DNA of 64,000 bases from Geomicrobium halophilum (GCF_014207655.1 NZ_JACHHJ010000002.1:154088-218087), one strand, 5' to 3'. Shown: positions 1 to 9,089, counted from the stretch's first letter. Numbers and translations are program-made. The notes: a model not told the origin generated them from the sequence alone.

Positions 1-1068
1 AACATCCGGGAAGAAAACGGCCATATACTGGCGGAGAAAAACCGTTGGGCACGGTGGGGGCCTTATGTGAATCACATCGGGTTGATTATATTTTTAATCG
101 GGGCATCGCTTCGGTTTTTCCCTGGCATGTATGTAGATGAAAATATGTGGGTTCGTGAAGGTGAGACCGAAGTGGTCCCTGGCACATCCGGTGATTATTA
201 CGTTGAGAATCAGGGATTCACATACGAAGAGTTCGATGAAGATGATGAAATTTTTGCGGATGGCATGGAAGCAAGTGCCGCCCTTCAGTTTGAAGAAACA
301 TTTCGAACAGACGCAGTATTATATAGACCAGAAGGCCCTCTGGGGGTCGATCAAGAGCTCGAAGAAGTCGATCGGCATCCGATCGAAGTCAACGATGCCT
401 TCCACTTCGATGATTACACGCTTTATCAAGTGGACTATAAATTGGATGAGTTAAAAGAACTGAGTTTTGAAGTTGAGGATACAGAAACCGATGAGGTGGT
501 GGGCTCCTTTACCGTAGATTTAAATGACCCGGATGATACGTATGCCCTTGATAATGGGGAGGATGTTCGCATTAATAGCTACTTCCCGAATTTCTATATG
601 AATGATGAGAACATGCCAACAACGGAAAATGATGTCCCGGATAATCCGGCATTCATTTTTGAAATGGCGAACCCGGATACAGAAGCATTAGACCATACTT
701 TTCTCGGTATTCAAGCGAATTACAATGTGAGCCCTGATCAAGAAGAGAATCGCTACGAGTTTTCGTTAGATGGTTTTGATACCAATGATTTAACAGGTCT
801 TACCGTTCGAAAAGATAACACCATTCCCTATCTTAGTGTTGGAGGGGCCATTTTCCTTATCGGTCTTGTACAAGGATCTTATTGGCCGCATCGTCGCATT
901 TGGTTGCAACGAAAAGACGGAGAGGTTTGGCTCGCTGCTCATACGAATAAACACTGGGCACCCCTGAAAAAAGACATCGATGCGATCACGAAAGAGACAG
1001 GTATTACGGCGCCTCGGGATCAAATCGATGATGAATATGAGAAGGGAGAGGACAAGGACAATAGCTAA
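1..1068 (+). CDS. resB: Cytochrome c biogenesis protein ResB, 5' end outside window
   Basis: ResB works with ResC to bring heme across the membrane and attach it to apocytochromes c on the outer face (system II maturation). The frame is open from base 1, and the residues before the GTG at 67 (NIREENGHILAEKNRW, then RWGPYVNHIGL) match a ResB interior, so the gene begins upstream and 67 is not the start. One membrane segment lies just after VNHIGL, then a large acidic extracytoplasmic domain, then a last membrane segment (YLSVGGAIFLIGLVQGSYW) and a cytoplasmic tail with HRRIWLQ, as in the family. ResC follows after 38 bases, in the usual resBC order. Identification is secure; only the 5' part is missing. 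Confidence 0.93.
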   Translation, partial: NIREENGHILAEKNRWARWGPYVNHIGLIIFLIGASLRFFPGMYVDENMWVREGETEVVPGTSGDYYVENQGFTYEEFDEDDEIFADGMEASAALQFEETFRTDAVLYRPEGPLGVDQELEEVDRHPIEVNDAFHFDDYTLYQVDYKLDELKELSFEVEDTETDEVVGSFTVDLNDPDDTYALDNGEDVRINSYFPNFYMNDENMPTTENDVPDNPAFIFEMANPDTEALDHTFLGIQANYNVSPDQEENRYEFSLDGFDTNDLTGLTVRKDNTIPYLSVGGAIFLIGLVQGSYWPHRRIWLQRKDGEVWLAAHTNKHWAPLKKDIDAITKETGITAPRDQIDDEYEKGEDKDNS

Positions 1069-1106
1069 GGTTCACTCTTTAATGAGAGGATAGGAGGAAA
1101 ATCAAG

Positions 1107-2297
1107 ATGAGTTTGAGCATGATCCTACTCACGATCGCATTCTTTTTCTATTTAGTTGCGACGGTTTTATACGCGGTGTCTGTGACAGGGCGAAAATGGA
1201 GGAATAAAGAAGGCCGGGTAACGGGAAATAACTGGGGTCTTTTCGGGTATATAACAGCCATTGGTGGCCTCGTTTTTGCCTTAGGGTATTTCGTGACCAG
1301 ATGGATCACGGTCGGGTTTGCCCCGGTTAGTAATATGTTCGAGTATCTTACATTTTTTGGTATTACGTTAAGCCTCGCTTTTGTGATCATCTATGGCATA
1401 TATAGAAGTAACGTCCTTGGTGTCATTACATTGCCTGTTGTGATGCTCATGATTGGGTATGCCACAGTATTTGTAACTGATTATCAACCACTACAACCGG
1501 CTTTACAAACCTATTGGCTTGAGATTCACGTGTTAACAACAGGGTTGGCTCAGGGAATTCTTGCCGTTAGTTTTGGGGCCGGGGTCATTTACCTTCTACG
1601 GACAATCGATTTAAAAGGAAAAAAAATGACCAAAAGGACGTTTGGCGTCGAGTTTATTATGTACACCTTTATGACTCTTTTCGCCTTCATCGTTTTGACC
1701 AACGCGTTTAACGCATTCGGTTATGAAGCTCAATTTGCTTATGTCAATGAATTTGAAGAACCAGCCGAAATCATTTATGATCTTCCCCCGATATTTGGCC
1801 CGAACGAGGGAGAGTTGCTCTCTTCAGATCGTATGGAGCCTTGGTTCGAAATGCCCGATTGGATTGATAGTGATTCCTTGAACACAACAGCATGGGCTTT
1901 TGGTTCTGGTCTCGTTTTATTTGGGGCGGTTCGTTTAATCACGAGGAGACGTATAGGGACTCTTTTACAACCATTCGTGAAAAGGGTCAATCCGGACTTA
2001 ATGGATGAAATAAGCTATCGTGCCATAGCGATTGGGTTCCCACTTTTTGCATTAGGAGGGCTTGTTTTTGCCATGATCTGGGCTCAAATTGCTTGGACAA
2101 GGTTTTGGGGGTGGGACCCGAAAGAAGTGTGGGCACTAATTACTTTCCTCTTCTATGCCGCTTACCTGCACTTACGGTTGAACCGCAGTTGGCAAGGGGA
2201 ACCTTCTGCTTGGTTGGCTGTGGTCGGTTTCGCGATTATCATGATTAATTTAATATTCGTCAACCTTGTTATTGCAGGTCTTCACTCTTATGCTTAG
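1107..2297 (+). CDS. resC: Cytochrome c biogenesis protein ResC (CcsA family)
   Basis: This is the heme-handling partner of ResB in system II cytochrome c maturation. The 396-residue protein is almost wholly membrane-spanning and carries the tryptophan-rich WWD-type motif (FWGWDPKEVWALITF) late in the protein, the heme-presenting site of the CcsA/CcmC/CcmF family. Candidate axial histidines are seen in EIHVLTTG and near the end in GLHSYA. The start ATG has a clear AGGAGGA site a few bases upstream. The gene is 38 bases after resB and is followed by resA-like genes on the same strand, so one res operon is likely. Length is normal. Confidence 0.95.
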   Translation: MSLSMILLTIAFFFYLVATVLYAVSVTGRKWRNKEGRVTGNNWGLFGYITAIGGLVFALGYFVTRWITVGFAPVSNMFEYLTFFGITLSLAFVIIYGIYRSNVLGVITLPVVMLMIGYATVFVTDYQPLQPALQTYWLEIHVLTTGLAQGILAVSFGAGVIYLLRTIDLKGKKMTKRTFGVEFIMYTFMTLFAFIVLTNAFNAFGYEAQFAYVNEFEEPAEIIYDLPPIFGPNEGELLSSDRMEPWFEMPDWIDSDSLNTTAWAFGSGLVLFGAVRLITRRRIGTLLQPFVKRVNPDLMDEISYRAIAIGFPLFALGGLVFAMIWAQIAWTRFWGWDPKEVWALITFLFYAAYLHLRLNRSWQGEPSAWLAVVGFAIIMINLIFVNLVIAGLHSYA

Positions 2298-2395
2298 AAT
2301 CAAAAGCATCTTTGACAAGGTGCTGAGAGAACACACACGTCTGGGAAATGCCGAAAAGCGCCATCAATGGCAATCTATCAATAGTGAGGTGGACT

Positions 2396-2950
2396 ATGGA
2401 TAAAGAGGAAAGGGCTAAACGTAAACGACGGCGTCTATGGATGCGTACGGCTGTGTTAATGACGCTGGCTGTCGTTGTTTCTTACGTGTTTTACACCAAT
2501 TTTGTTCACACGGAGGAGGCGGTTTCTGAAGGAGATCAAGCCCCTAATTTCACGCTGATGAATATGGATGGTGAAAGGGTAGAACTTGCCGATTATGAAG
2601 GGCAAGGCGTATTTCTTAACTTTTGGGGCACCTATTGCCCACCATGTGAAGAAGAAATGCCTTATATGGAAGATCAACATCAGGCGTATTTGGATGATGA
2701 TGTTGAAATTCTTGCCGTAAATGTGGGGGAATCCGAGTTGACCATTGATCGATTTGTTGATCGTCTTCAGTTAACTTTCCCTATCCTCATGGATGAAAAT
2801 AGCGATGTGATGGATTATTATGGTGTCGGGCAACTCCCGGCGACCTATATGATTGATGAAAACGGGGAGGTTGTTCACATTCGCGTAGGTGGCATGAGTG
2901 AAGAACACGTCCAAGATTTTATGCAAATGGTCGACCCTACAGCTTCTTAA
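2396..2950 (+). CDS. resA: Membrane-anchored thiol-disulfide oxidoreductase, ResA-like
   Basis: ResA reduces the CXXC heme-binding site of apocytochrome c outside the membrane so heme can be attached. The protein has a basic N-terminus, one membrane anchor (about residues 15-35) and a TlpA-like thioredoxin fold. The active site is CPPC at residues 81-84 within FWGTYCPPCEEEMP, where classical ResA has CEPC, and there is a cis-proline loop GQLPATYMI. I chose ATG 2396 because it gives the usual short basic start before the anchor; an upstream in-frame ATG at 2348 adds 16 unlikely residues. It follows resC by about 100 bases. The CPPC site may change redox potential compared with ResA. Confidence 0.87.
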   Translation: MDKEERAKRKRRRLWMRTAVLMTLAVVVSYVFYTNFVHTEEAVSEGDQAPNFTLMNMDGERVELADYEGQGVFLNFWGTYCPPCEEEMPYMEDQHQAYLDDDVEILAVNVGESELTIDRFVDRLQLTFPILMDENSDVMDYYGVGQLPATYMIDENGEVVHIRVGGMSEEHVQDFMQMVDPTAS

Positions 2951-3070
2951 CAACGGTCGTAATCGATTAAAAAGCTAATCCTGACAGCGTAGAGTTATTT
3001 CAATGGTTAGATGACCCGGAAGGTTGAAAAATGCTTTCTCTTTAGAAAACGGGTCGACGGGGGAATACGA

Positions 3071-3592
3071 ATGGTTCGAAAAGTAAGCAGTATAGGAGCT
3101 CTTGTGATTGCAACGTTGGTGATGGGAGCAATCATCTATAATTCTGTTTCTTCTCCACCGATGGGTGTCAACCAGGGAGAAAAAGCCCCAGATATGGAGT
3201 TGCCGCAAGCCGAAGGAGAGAGCATGAGTTTAAACGATGTACGTGGCACGTTTGTCATTATGAATTTTTGGGCTTCTTGGTGTGAACCCTGCATCCGAGA
3301 ATTTCCTTTGCTTGATCAAGTCCATCAGGAATTTAGTGATGAAGAGGTTAATGTGCTAGCGGTCAATATGTCATCGTTTGAACGAACGATGGATGACGCA
3401 ATGGGATTTTTAGATGATCAATCAGTTACCATGCCTGTCCTCTTCGACACGGGTGGGGAAATGGCTGATGCGTATCAAGTCGCTGGTCTTCCAACCACGT
3501 ACTTGATTAATGAAGAAGGCATTATCGTTGATATCATTATGGGAGAAGTGACCGAAGAAATGCTCATGGAGAGACTCCAACCTTTCTTATGA
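3071..3592 (+). CDS. Second ResA-like membrane thioredoxin
   Basis: A second TlpA/ResA-type thiol-disulfide oxidoreductase next to the first. It has an N-terminal membrane anchor (residues 6-24), the active site CEPC at residues 71-74 (WASWCEPCIREFP) and a cis-Pro loop GLPTTYLI. ATG 3071 is preferred because GGGGGAA lies about 6 bases upstream and the anchor follows directly; an earlier in-frame ATG at 3011 has no comparable site. The CEPC sequence is closer to classical ResA than the CPPC of its neighbour, so which of the two is the functional ResA is open. It is the last gene of the run; no strong terminator follows immediately. Confidence 0.85.
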   Translation: MVRKVSSIGALVIATLVMGAIIYNSVSSPPMGVNQGEKAPDMELPQAEGESMSLNDVRGTFVIMNFWASWCEPCIREFPLLDQVHQEFSDEEVNVLAVNMSSFERTMDDAMGFLDDQSVTMPVLFDTGGEMADAYQVAGLPTTYLINEEGIIVDIIMGEVTEEMLMERLQPFL

Positions 3593-3804
3593 CTAGCAAT
3601 AGATTTCGATTAAAAGTCCATCTTGTAAGACATACATTTCCTTAAAAATTGTTCAGTACAAATAAAGTTATTTCTTTTTATCAGCGAGAAGCCGTATTTT
3701 TCAATGGAATAATGCGGCTCGCTCAAAAAATAGTTGTTTGCTTTTGATTAAATCCTAAATATCGCAATCTAAATTAGTGACAATAAAGATGTTTCTAAAA
3801 ATGC

Positions 3805-3925
3805 CTTATTCCGCAATCGCGCTTATCTTCTTGAACAGTCATTCTCGCTTCGTTCGTATTATGAGTTTAACCAGTCATTTCTGGTTGAACTCATAATACA
3901 AAGGGCGTAATTGCGGAACATTCCC
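3805..3925. repeat. Long imperfect palindrome, repeat-element-like
   Basis: In the 390-base gap after the ResA-like gene, bases 3856-3874 and 3881-3899 form a 19-bp hairpin with one mismatch around a 6-base loop (arms GTATTATGAGTTTAACCAG and its complement). Outside it, TTCCGCAATCGCGCTT near 3808 is matched in reverse by AAGGGCGTAATTGCGGAA at 3900-3917. The nested symmetry looks like a small non-coding repeat or MITE-like element, not a simple terminator. No coding region is seen in 3593-3984. Confidence 0.5.
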
Positions 3926-3926
3926 T

Positions 3927-3962
3927 AAAAAATACCCTTTGGAATCATCTTATCCAAAGGGT
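3927..3962 (-). terminator. Rho-independent terminator of the b5-like gene
   Basis: On the minus strand, a 10-bp stem (TCCAAAGGGT at 3953-3962 paired with ACCCTTTGGA at 3934-3943) is followed by a run of six T residues. It lies 22 bases after the stop of the minus-strand cytochrome b5-like lipoprotein gene. Confidence 0.8.
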
Positions 3963-3984
3963 TAAACTTCGCAACTAATTCTTA

Positions 3985-4320
3985 TTATTCTTCAAGTGTG
4001 CCAACAGTTGGTAAGTCTTCTAATACATCAGTCCCATGTGGAGCTTCTTCAATTTCTTCTGTGTGGTCACCACCAGCCTCTAATCCACCAGCGGGGGCGT
4101 GTTCTCCACCTTCCCATTCTGCAACATCTGTAACGTCGTAAACGACTCCATCAACCGCTACATAGGCATCGTTTCCATCTTGCCCATCATATTCTCCAAG
4201 TTCTTCCAATGTAAACTCTTGATCTCCTTCAGCTTCATCTCCTTCATCCGTTGCTTCTTCTCCGCCGCAAGCAGCAAGTAGCATGACTGAGCTGCCAAGA
4301 ATCATGAATAATTTATTCAC
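3985..4320 (-). CDS. Cytochrome b5-like heme-binding lipoprotein
   Basis: A 111-residue exported lipoprotein. The N-terminus MNKLFMILGSSVMLLAACGG is a lipoprotein signal with lipobox LAAC, followed by an acidic linker and a cytochrome b5-like heme/steroid-binding domain: FTLEELGEYDGQDGNDAYVAVDGVVYDVTD, then EHAPAGGLEAGGDHTEEIEEAPHG. Histidines in EHAPAG and in GGDHTEE or APHG could ligate heme, but I have not verified the ligands. This family may carry electrons outside the membrane, and its place beside the cytochrome c maturation genes fits. The gene stands alone on the minus strand with its own terminator. Confidence 0.85.
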   Translation of the reverse strand: MNKLFMILGSSVMLLAACGGEEATDEGDEAEGDQEFTLEELGEYDGQDGNDAYVAVDGVVYDVTDVAEWEGGEHAPAGGLEAGGDHTEEIEEAPHGTDVLEDLPTVGTLEE

Positions 4321-4587
4321 AGAATACCTACTCCTTAAGTTAAATAGATACTAATGGTTTCTCCATACACATAATATAACATTTCGAATTTGGTCCTAAA
4401 TAGACATTTCATAGATTTGTCAGCTTTAATTCAAATGGGATTTTATATTTATAAGTGATAGACATAAGAAACTGTATCTCTCCCTAATAGTTTGAATAAG
4501 CACTGATAGGTTACAATGTAATAAAAAGGATTATTCAACAATCGTTGTTATGAGTACATCATAGCAACAGCTAATTTTTGTGAGGAA

Positions 4588-5361
4588 TTATTGCATGGTT
4601 TTGGTTCCGATGATGTGGTCTTGCCAATAATCACTGGTGATGTCTGCCTGAACAACGCCTTCACTCCCTGCGTGAATCATTTGGTTATCCCCGATATATA
4701 TGCCACTGTGTGAAGCTCCTGTCGTATCATACGTTCCCTCGAAAAACACAACATCCCCAATGCTCATAGACGTTACGTGTTCCCCATCGTTCTCCCACAT
4801 CTCTGCATGAGTTCGAGAGACATCGATGCCATTTTGATCAAACACATAATTGATAAAGCCGCTGCTATCAAATCCATCAGGCGTTGTGCCGCCCCATTGA
4901 TAAGGCGTTCCCAGTACACTCTCAGCTGTTGCAGCAATATCTGAATCTGAAGAAGCAGGATCTTGGTTTTCTGAATCTTCATTTGACGGATCACCATTAC
5001 TTGAAGTGTCTGGTTCTAATGCCTGATATGTATTTGGGCCGGCTATTCCATCTACAACAAGGCCTTGATCGCTTTGATACTCTTTAACAGCATTTTCTGT
5101 TTCAGAACCAAACGTTCCATCGACTTGAACAGCGTACCCTTGATTACTTAACTCAGACTGTAATTGCTCCACTTCACTACCTTGGTCATCTCTTAGGAGA
5201 TAGTTTTGTGAAGCGCCCATGTTTTCCTCTGTGTAATAATCTTGTTCGCTATGATCATCCTCGTCTGGCTCAGCGTATGCGGAGACACTTTCACTCCACA
5301 TCGGTGCAAACATAACAACTGTCACGAGTGATGAAGATAAAAATAGTTTTCTCATGTTCAT
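4588..5361 (-). CDS. Secreted peptidoglycan-binding NlpC/P60 protein with Cys-to-Ser active site
   Basis: The 257-residue protein has a signal peptide (about 1-30), a PG_binding_1 domain (about 55-115; VEQLQSELSNQGY, DGTFGSETENAVKEYQ), an acidic linker, and an NlpC/P60 domain (about 143-257). NlpC/P60 enzymes are cysteine peptidases that cut peptide stems of peptidoglycan. Here the universal D-C-S-G motif reads D-S-S-G (FDSSGF, Ser166), with codon AGC on the minus strand at 4864-4866. The other catalytic positions are present: His218 in GASHSG and His230 in MIHAG. It may be a cell-wall-binding pseudoenzyme, or a single-base TGC-to-AGC change in this strain. It is monocistronic. Confidence 0.88.
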   Translation of the reverse strand: MNMRKLFLSSSLVTVVMFAPMWSESVSAYAEPDEDDHSEQDYYTEENMGASQNYLLRDDQGSEVEQLQSELSNQGYAVQVDGTFGSETENAVKEYQSDQGLVVDGIAGPNTYQALEPDTSSNGDPSNEDSENQDPASSDSDIAATAESVLGTPYQWGGTTPDGFDSSGFINYVFDQNGIDVSRTHAEMWENDGEHVTSMSIGDVVFFEGTYDTTGASHSGIYIGDNQMIHAGSEGVVQADITSDYWQDHIIGTKTMQ

Positions 5362-5605
5362 TTAAAATTCCTCCCTATTTTTGTATTCCTAAATTAAAAT
5401 AACAAGAAAATATGGAGAAACTATGAGTATACTATTACTGTATGATTACAATTTAGTATCACCCTTCATAATATTTTCAGTAGATATAGCGCCATCATCC
5501 CGATCACGCGCGTAAAGTTTTTGGAATATCCATAAACTGAGCCCTTGCTGCTTCTCTATGAAAGTAGTTGATCACCCTAGATTAAAGGAAGATTTTAAAA
5601 AGACC

Positions 5606-5656
5606 TTGACAGGATCAATGTGTTTCTCTAATCTTAAATCGTAATAATTACTATTT
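5606..5656 (+). promoter_or_regulatory. Sigma-A promoter with Zur-like box
   Basis: A -35 TTGACA (5606-5611) and -10 TAATCT (5629-5634) are separated by 17 bases. Directly downstream, AAATCGTAATAATTACTATTT (5636-5656) closely resembles the Bacillus Zur operator, whose core is TCGTAATnATTACGA. A repressor bound there would cover the start of transcription of the zinc-binding lipoprotein gene. Between 5362 and 5605 I see no gene. Confidence 0.8.
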
Positions 5657-5674
5657 GAAAGGATGTTTATTTGG

Positions 5675-6619
5675 ATGCGGAAATCATGTATGATGATCAT
5701 CATTTCCGGCATAGCACTTGCCGGTTGCCAAGGGGAAAGCTCGGGTAACGAAAGGGAGGAGGATCCTTTACAGATTCACACGACGGTTTTCGCTTTGGAG
5801 GACTTTACGTCCAAAATCGGCGGCAGCGAAGTCAATGCCGAAACCATCTACCCGCCGAACGCAGACGCGCATTCCTTTGAGCCGACAGCTAATGAGTTGA
5901 TCCAACTCGCGGAAAGCGATGCCTTTATCTATTCCGGCGTAGGTATGGAAGGCTTTGTTGAAACAGCCGAAGATATGCTCGCTGATGAGGGTGTGGCTAT
6001 GGTCCCTGCGGGCGAAGGCATTGAACTAATTGGCAACGACCATGACCATGATGATGATCATGACCATGAACAAGATCACGAGGCTGAACATGAGGATGGC
6101 GACCCGCATATTTTTTTGGATCCGGTCCGTAGTATAGACGTTGCGGAGAATATTAAACATACACTTATCGAGTTGCGGCCGGAACAGGAAGCTTATTTTA
6201 CGGAAAACTATGAAGCGCTACGTGATGATTTGGAAACGCTCGATCAAACGTTGGAATCGACGTTTGCAGAGGCCGATCGTGATGAGTTGATTGTCTCCCA
6301 TGCTGCTTATGGCTACTGGGAAGATCGTTATGGATTAGAACAATTGAGCGTTCTCGGTCTTTCCCCTAATGAAGAGCCTTCCCAATCAGAGCTTGCCGAA
6401 ATCGTCGAAATCGCGGAAGAAGAGGATATCGGCTACGTCGTTTTTGAAAATAACGTGAGCAGTTCCGTCACCGAAGTGATTCAGGAGGAAATCGGAGCAG
6501 AAAGCCTGGTGCTTCGAAACTTGGAATCCATTTCCGAAGAAGACATGGAGAATAATGAAGACTATTTCAGCATAATGGGAAAAAATATTGAGACGTTGCA
6601 GACGGCGTTAAATGAGTAG
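5675..6619 (+). CDS. znuA: Zinc ABC transporter substrate-binding lipoprotein (ZnuA/AdcA type)
   Basis: Captures zinc (possibly manganese) outside the cell for an ABC importer. It starts MRKSCMMIIISGIALAGCQG, a lipoprotein signal with lipobox LAGC; ATG 5675 is chosen over 5663 because GAAAGGA lies about 12 bases upstream and the signal peptide is then normal. A cluster-A-1 fold is shown by TTVFALEDFTSKIGG, PPNADAHSFEP (metal-ligand His), a His/Asp-rich loop (NDHDHDDDHDHEQDHE), DPHIFLDPV and VSHAAYGYW. The His-rich loop is typical of zinc binders. No permease or ATPase gene is adjacent, so it must use components encoded elsewhere. The Zur-like box predicts induction under zinc starvation. Confidence 0.9.
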   Translation: MRKSCMMIIISGIALAGCQGESSGNEREEDPLQIHTTVFALEDFTSKIGGSEVNAETIYPPNADAHSFEPTANELIQLAESDAFIYSGVGMEGFVETAEDMLADEGVAMVPAGEGIELIGNDHDHDDDHDHEQDHEAEHEDGDPHIFLDPVRSIDVAENIKHTLIELRPEQEAYFTENYEALRDDLETLDQTLESTFAEADRDELIVSHAAYGYWEDRYGLEQLSVLGLSPNEEPSQSELAEIVEIAEEEDIGYVVFENNVSSSVTEVIQEEIGAESLVLRNLESISEEDMENNEDYFSIMGKNIETLQTALNE

Positions 6620-6856
6620 AGTAGCGCTTGGAGGATGCTTTATTTGGAAAGGTCCTTGCCTTTTCCAGTGTATCTGAGAAGAAGGTTTCTTTCCAATTCA
6701 AGGTGCACCGGGTCCTCAATTTTGGGAAAAGAAATAAGAAGTGCTTGATAGATCCGGGTTTGAAGAATGTTTCAGCAAAAAAATACCTGCCATTAGGAAG
6801 AGATGAAAAAATTTTAGGGGAAGTAAAAAATGGGCTGATTTCCCCTATAACTTTTG

Positions 6857-6901
6857 ACAAAAAAACAGCCAAAAAACCAGCATTGTTGCGGTTCCTTGGC
6901 T
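6857..6901 (-). terminator. Rho-independent terminator of lgt
   Basis: On the minus strand AGCCAAGGAACC pairs imperfectly with GGTTTTTTGGCT around a short loop (6867-6901), followed by seven T residues. It lies 25 bases after the lgt stop. The rest of 6620-6925 holds only an unconvincing open frame on either strand. Confidence 0.75.
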
Positions 6902-6925
6902 ATTTGTCTTCATTCGTACCTCTTC

Positions 6926-7807
6926 TCATTTCTTATTCTTATTTTTTTTCCTATTCTTTTTCTTGTTCTTTTTCTTCGGTGGATCATCGGATAAATACCT
7001 GATCCTAGATAAGCCTGTTTTTCTTCGATAAATGATAGTGATGACACCACCGACAATTAAAACAATGGAAATGACTTGTGCCGCACGCAGGAGGTCAAAG
7101 ATCATTAAACTGTCCGTACGTAATCCTTCAATGAAGAAACGACCAAATGAGTACCAAATAACGTACGTGAGAAAAAGCTCACCACGCCTCATGTTGACTC
7201 TTCGTAAATAAAGAAGAATCCCAACCCCGATGAAACTCCAAATGGATTCATATAGAAAAGTTGGATGATAGTAGCTGCCATCAATGAACATTTGATTGAT
7301 AATCCAATCCGGAAGCATAAGGTTTTCAAGAAATTGTCTCGATACCTCTCCGCCATGAGCCTCTTGGTTTATAAAATTGCCCCAGCGCCCAATGGCTTGC
7401 CCAAGTAAAATACTCGGAGCTGCAATATCTGCAACTTTCCAAAAGGAATAGCCTCGAATTTTTGCAAATACATACCCAGTAAGAACGCCACCCACTAGCC
7501 CACCGTGGATCGCAAGGCCACCTTCCCAGATTGCAATTATTTGTCCTGGGTTTTCCAAATAATAATCCAAGTTGAAGATGACATAATACATCCTTGCAAA
7601 AATCAGTGCAACTGGAACTGCCCAGATGAGTAAGTCCGCGAAAAAGTCTTTTGGAAGCCCACGACGTATGGCTTCACGGTTGGCTAATACGTACCCTAGT
7701 AAGGCACCAAGAATGATAATAACGCCATACCAATATATCGGCCAGCCGAAGATTTCAAAGGCAACGGGGTTTAATGGTTGTACATTAGAAAGCAGCATTT
7801 TTTTCAC
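6926..7807 (-). CDS. lgt: Prolipoprotein diacylglyceryl transferase
   Basis: Lgt transfers diacylglycerol from phosphatidylglycerol to the lipobox cysteine of prolipoproteins, the first step of lipoprotein maturation. The multi-spanning protein carries the family signature [16 protein letters not shown], the [13 protein letters not shown] segment and FLYESIWSF. Length 293 includes a lysine/asparagine-rich cytoplasmic tail ([16 protein letters not shown]) that is longer than usual and probably accessory. The start could be MKKMLLS at 7807 or the internal ATG at 7798; I kept the upstream one. The gene has its own terminator and no hprK partner here. Several lipoproteins in the window would be its substrates. 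Confidence 0.95.
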   Translation of the reverse strand: MKKMLLSNVQPLNPVAFEIFGWPIYWYGVIIILGALLGYVLANREAIRRGLPKDFFADLLIWAVPVALIFARMYYVIFNLDYYLENPGQIIAIWEGGLAIHGGLVGGVLTGYVFAKIRGYSFWKVADIAAPSILLGQAIGRWGNFINQEAHGGEVSRQFLENLMLPDWIINQMFIDGSYYHPTFLYESIWSFIGVGILLYLRRVNMRRGELFLTYVIWYSFGRFFIEGLRTDSLMIFDLLRAAQVISIVLIVGGVITIIYRRKTGLSRIRYLSDDPPKKKNKKKNRKKNKNKK

Positions 7808-8112
7808 TCATTTCTAGGCATTTGATGTAAAAAATTCCCTGACCTTGACAATAAGTTTTATGAGAATTTTCTTTCCCAAATAGATGGTTTTACCTGCGTA
7901 ATAGCATTAAGGTATTTACAAACTCCTTTAAAACTACGACTTACGTTAAGACAAAAATGTGGATAAATAATGATGAACTCCCTTTGTCACAAAAATGTGA
8001 CCCTATATTACACGCAATATAAGATCACAAAATCATACCATCATATCAATGGTCATCAAACGGCGGCCATGGAATTTTACACGTTTGCAAAATAAATCAG
8101 GATGGGCAATAG

Positions 8113-8396
8113 CTAGTGGCGTGTTTCAGAAATTCGTTCCGACCATTCTCGGACTTCGAAAAAAGGTAAAAGTGGGGCGCCTTCACTGACAAAGCGGTCT
8201 ATAATTCTACGATCGCTGCAACCAAAACGCAGGACGGCTTTATACGATATAAAAATAGACGCTCCCCCGAAATCATAACGCAAGACGCCTCCGTACACTT
8301 GTCTTTGCGCTGTTTTACCAATCGGGCCAATTCGCCTAGATCTTCCTAGAAATTTTGATGGGAAAAAACTTATGAAACGTTGTACTAGTCTAGTCT
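8113..8396 (-). other. Open-frame relic between lgt and the rhodanese gene
   Basis: In the 590-base gap 7808-8396 the only extended frame is on the minus strand (about 95 codons after the rhodanese stop, including RRIGPIGKTAQRQVYGGVLR and RFGCSDRRIIDRF). It has no ATG, no ribosome site of its own and no domain I recognise. It may be a relic of a lost gene or an intergenic repeat read by chance. The remainder of the gap is AT-rich with nothing recognised. Confidence 0.25.
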
Positions 8397-8807
8397 TTAA
8401 TTTGTTTCCAGTGGCCCTTCCCAAACGGCCATTCCTCCACCAAAATTTGCGACATCATCAAATCCTTGATTAACAAGAAAGTCCGCACTATCAACCCCCA
8501 TGCTCCCTGTGTGGCAAATTAAGATGATACGGTTGTCATCGCTCAATTCGTTATAACGTTGTTGAAATTCATCGTACGGAATATGAATCGCCCCGGGGAT
8601 ATGTCCTTCGTCGTAAAGCTCTTTTTCACGCAAGTCAACCAATTCAACGTTTTCCTCACCAATCTTTGCACTCACCTCGTTTTGGTTAATCTCTACCCAC
8701 TCCCCTGCTTCCTCGGCTTCAGGTTCAACCGTAAATGGGTTAAACGTTAGAAAAAACACTAAAGTTATTACCGTCAAAACAATGGGCATGATATATTTAC
8801 CCCGCAA
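8397..8807 (-). CDS. Membrane-anchored rhodanese-like protein
   Basis: A single rhodanese domain behind one N-terminal membrane anchor (MPIVLTVITLVFFLTF). Rhodaneses carry persulfide sulfur on an active-site cysteine; here it is in ILICHTGSMGVDSA, with CHTGSMG forming the active loop. VELVDLREKELYDEGHIPGA is the conserved first half of the fold. I chose the TTG at 8807 because GGGGGGAAG sits about 5 bases upstream; the next in-frame ATG (MPIVLTV) is 6 codons further in. It stands alone on its strand. The sulfur acceptor is unknown. Confidence 0.85.
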   Translation of the reverse strand: MRGKYIMPIVLTVITLVFFLTFNPFTVEPEAEEAGEWVEINQNEVSAKIGEENVELVDLREKELYDEGHIPGAIHIPYDEFQQRYNELSDDNRIILICHTGSMGVDSADFLVNQGFDDVANFGGGMAVWEGPLETN

Positions 8808-9089
8808 TTGCTTCCCCCCCCTGTATAAGTATCCAGATGATGAAGTTATTGACCCTTGAACATTCAATGTATGCCCTTACTGAGGAGTCATTTTGTTTAT
8901 CTCCTTTTATCATTCCTCATAGTTCTAGTGTAGGTGAAAAAAGTGAAGAAATCATGAAGTATTCTTATGAAAGATACCCCGGGATCGTTTTGATGAAAAA
9001 GCTGCCCGGTGTTCCAGATCTCCATAGTTTTTTCATACATTTTTTCTATACTGATAAAAATGCGTATGGAAAGGAATGAAAGAAAAGAA

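Noticed and set aside
5573..5588. CCTAGATTAAAGGAA shared with 11589-11603
   Set aside because: A 15-base match in AT-rich intergenic DNA without other similarity around it; may be chance or a tiny repeat relic.
6628..7002. Open frame after the zinc-binding lipoprotein gene
   Set aside because: It runs through the lgt terminator and antisense into lgt, with no family match and biased composition.
8837..9079. 80-codon frame between the rhodanese and reductase genes
   Set aside because: No ribosome site, no recognisable motif, and it covers the likely promoter regions of both genes.
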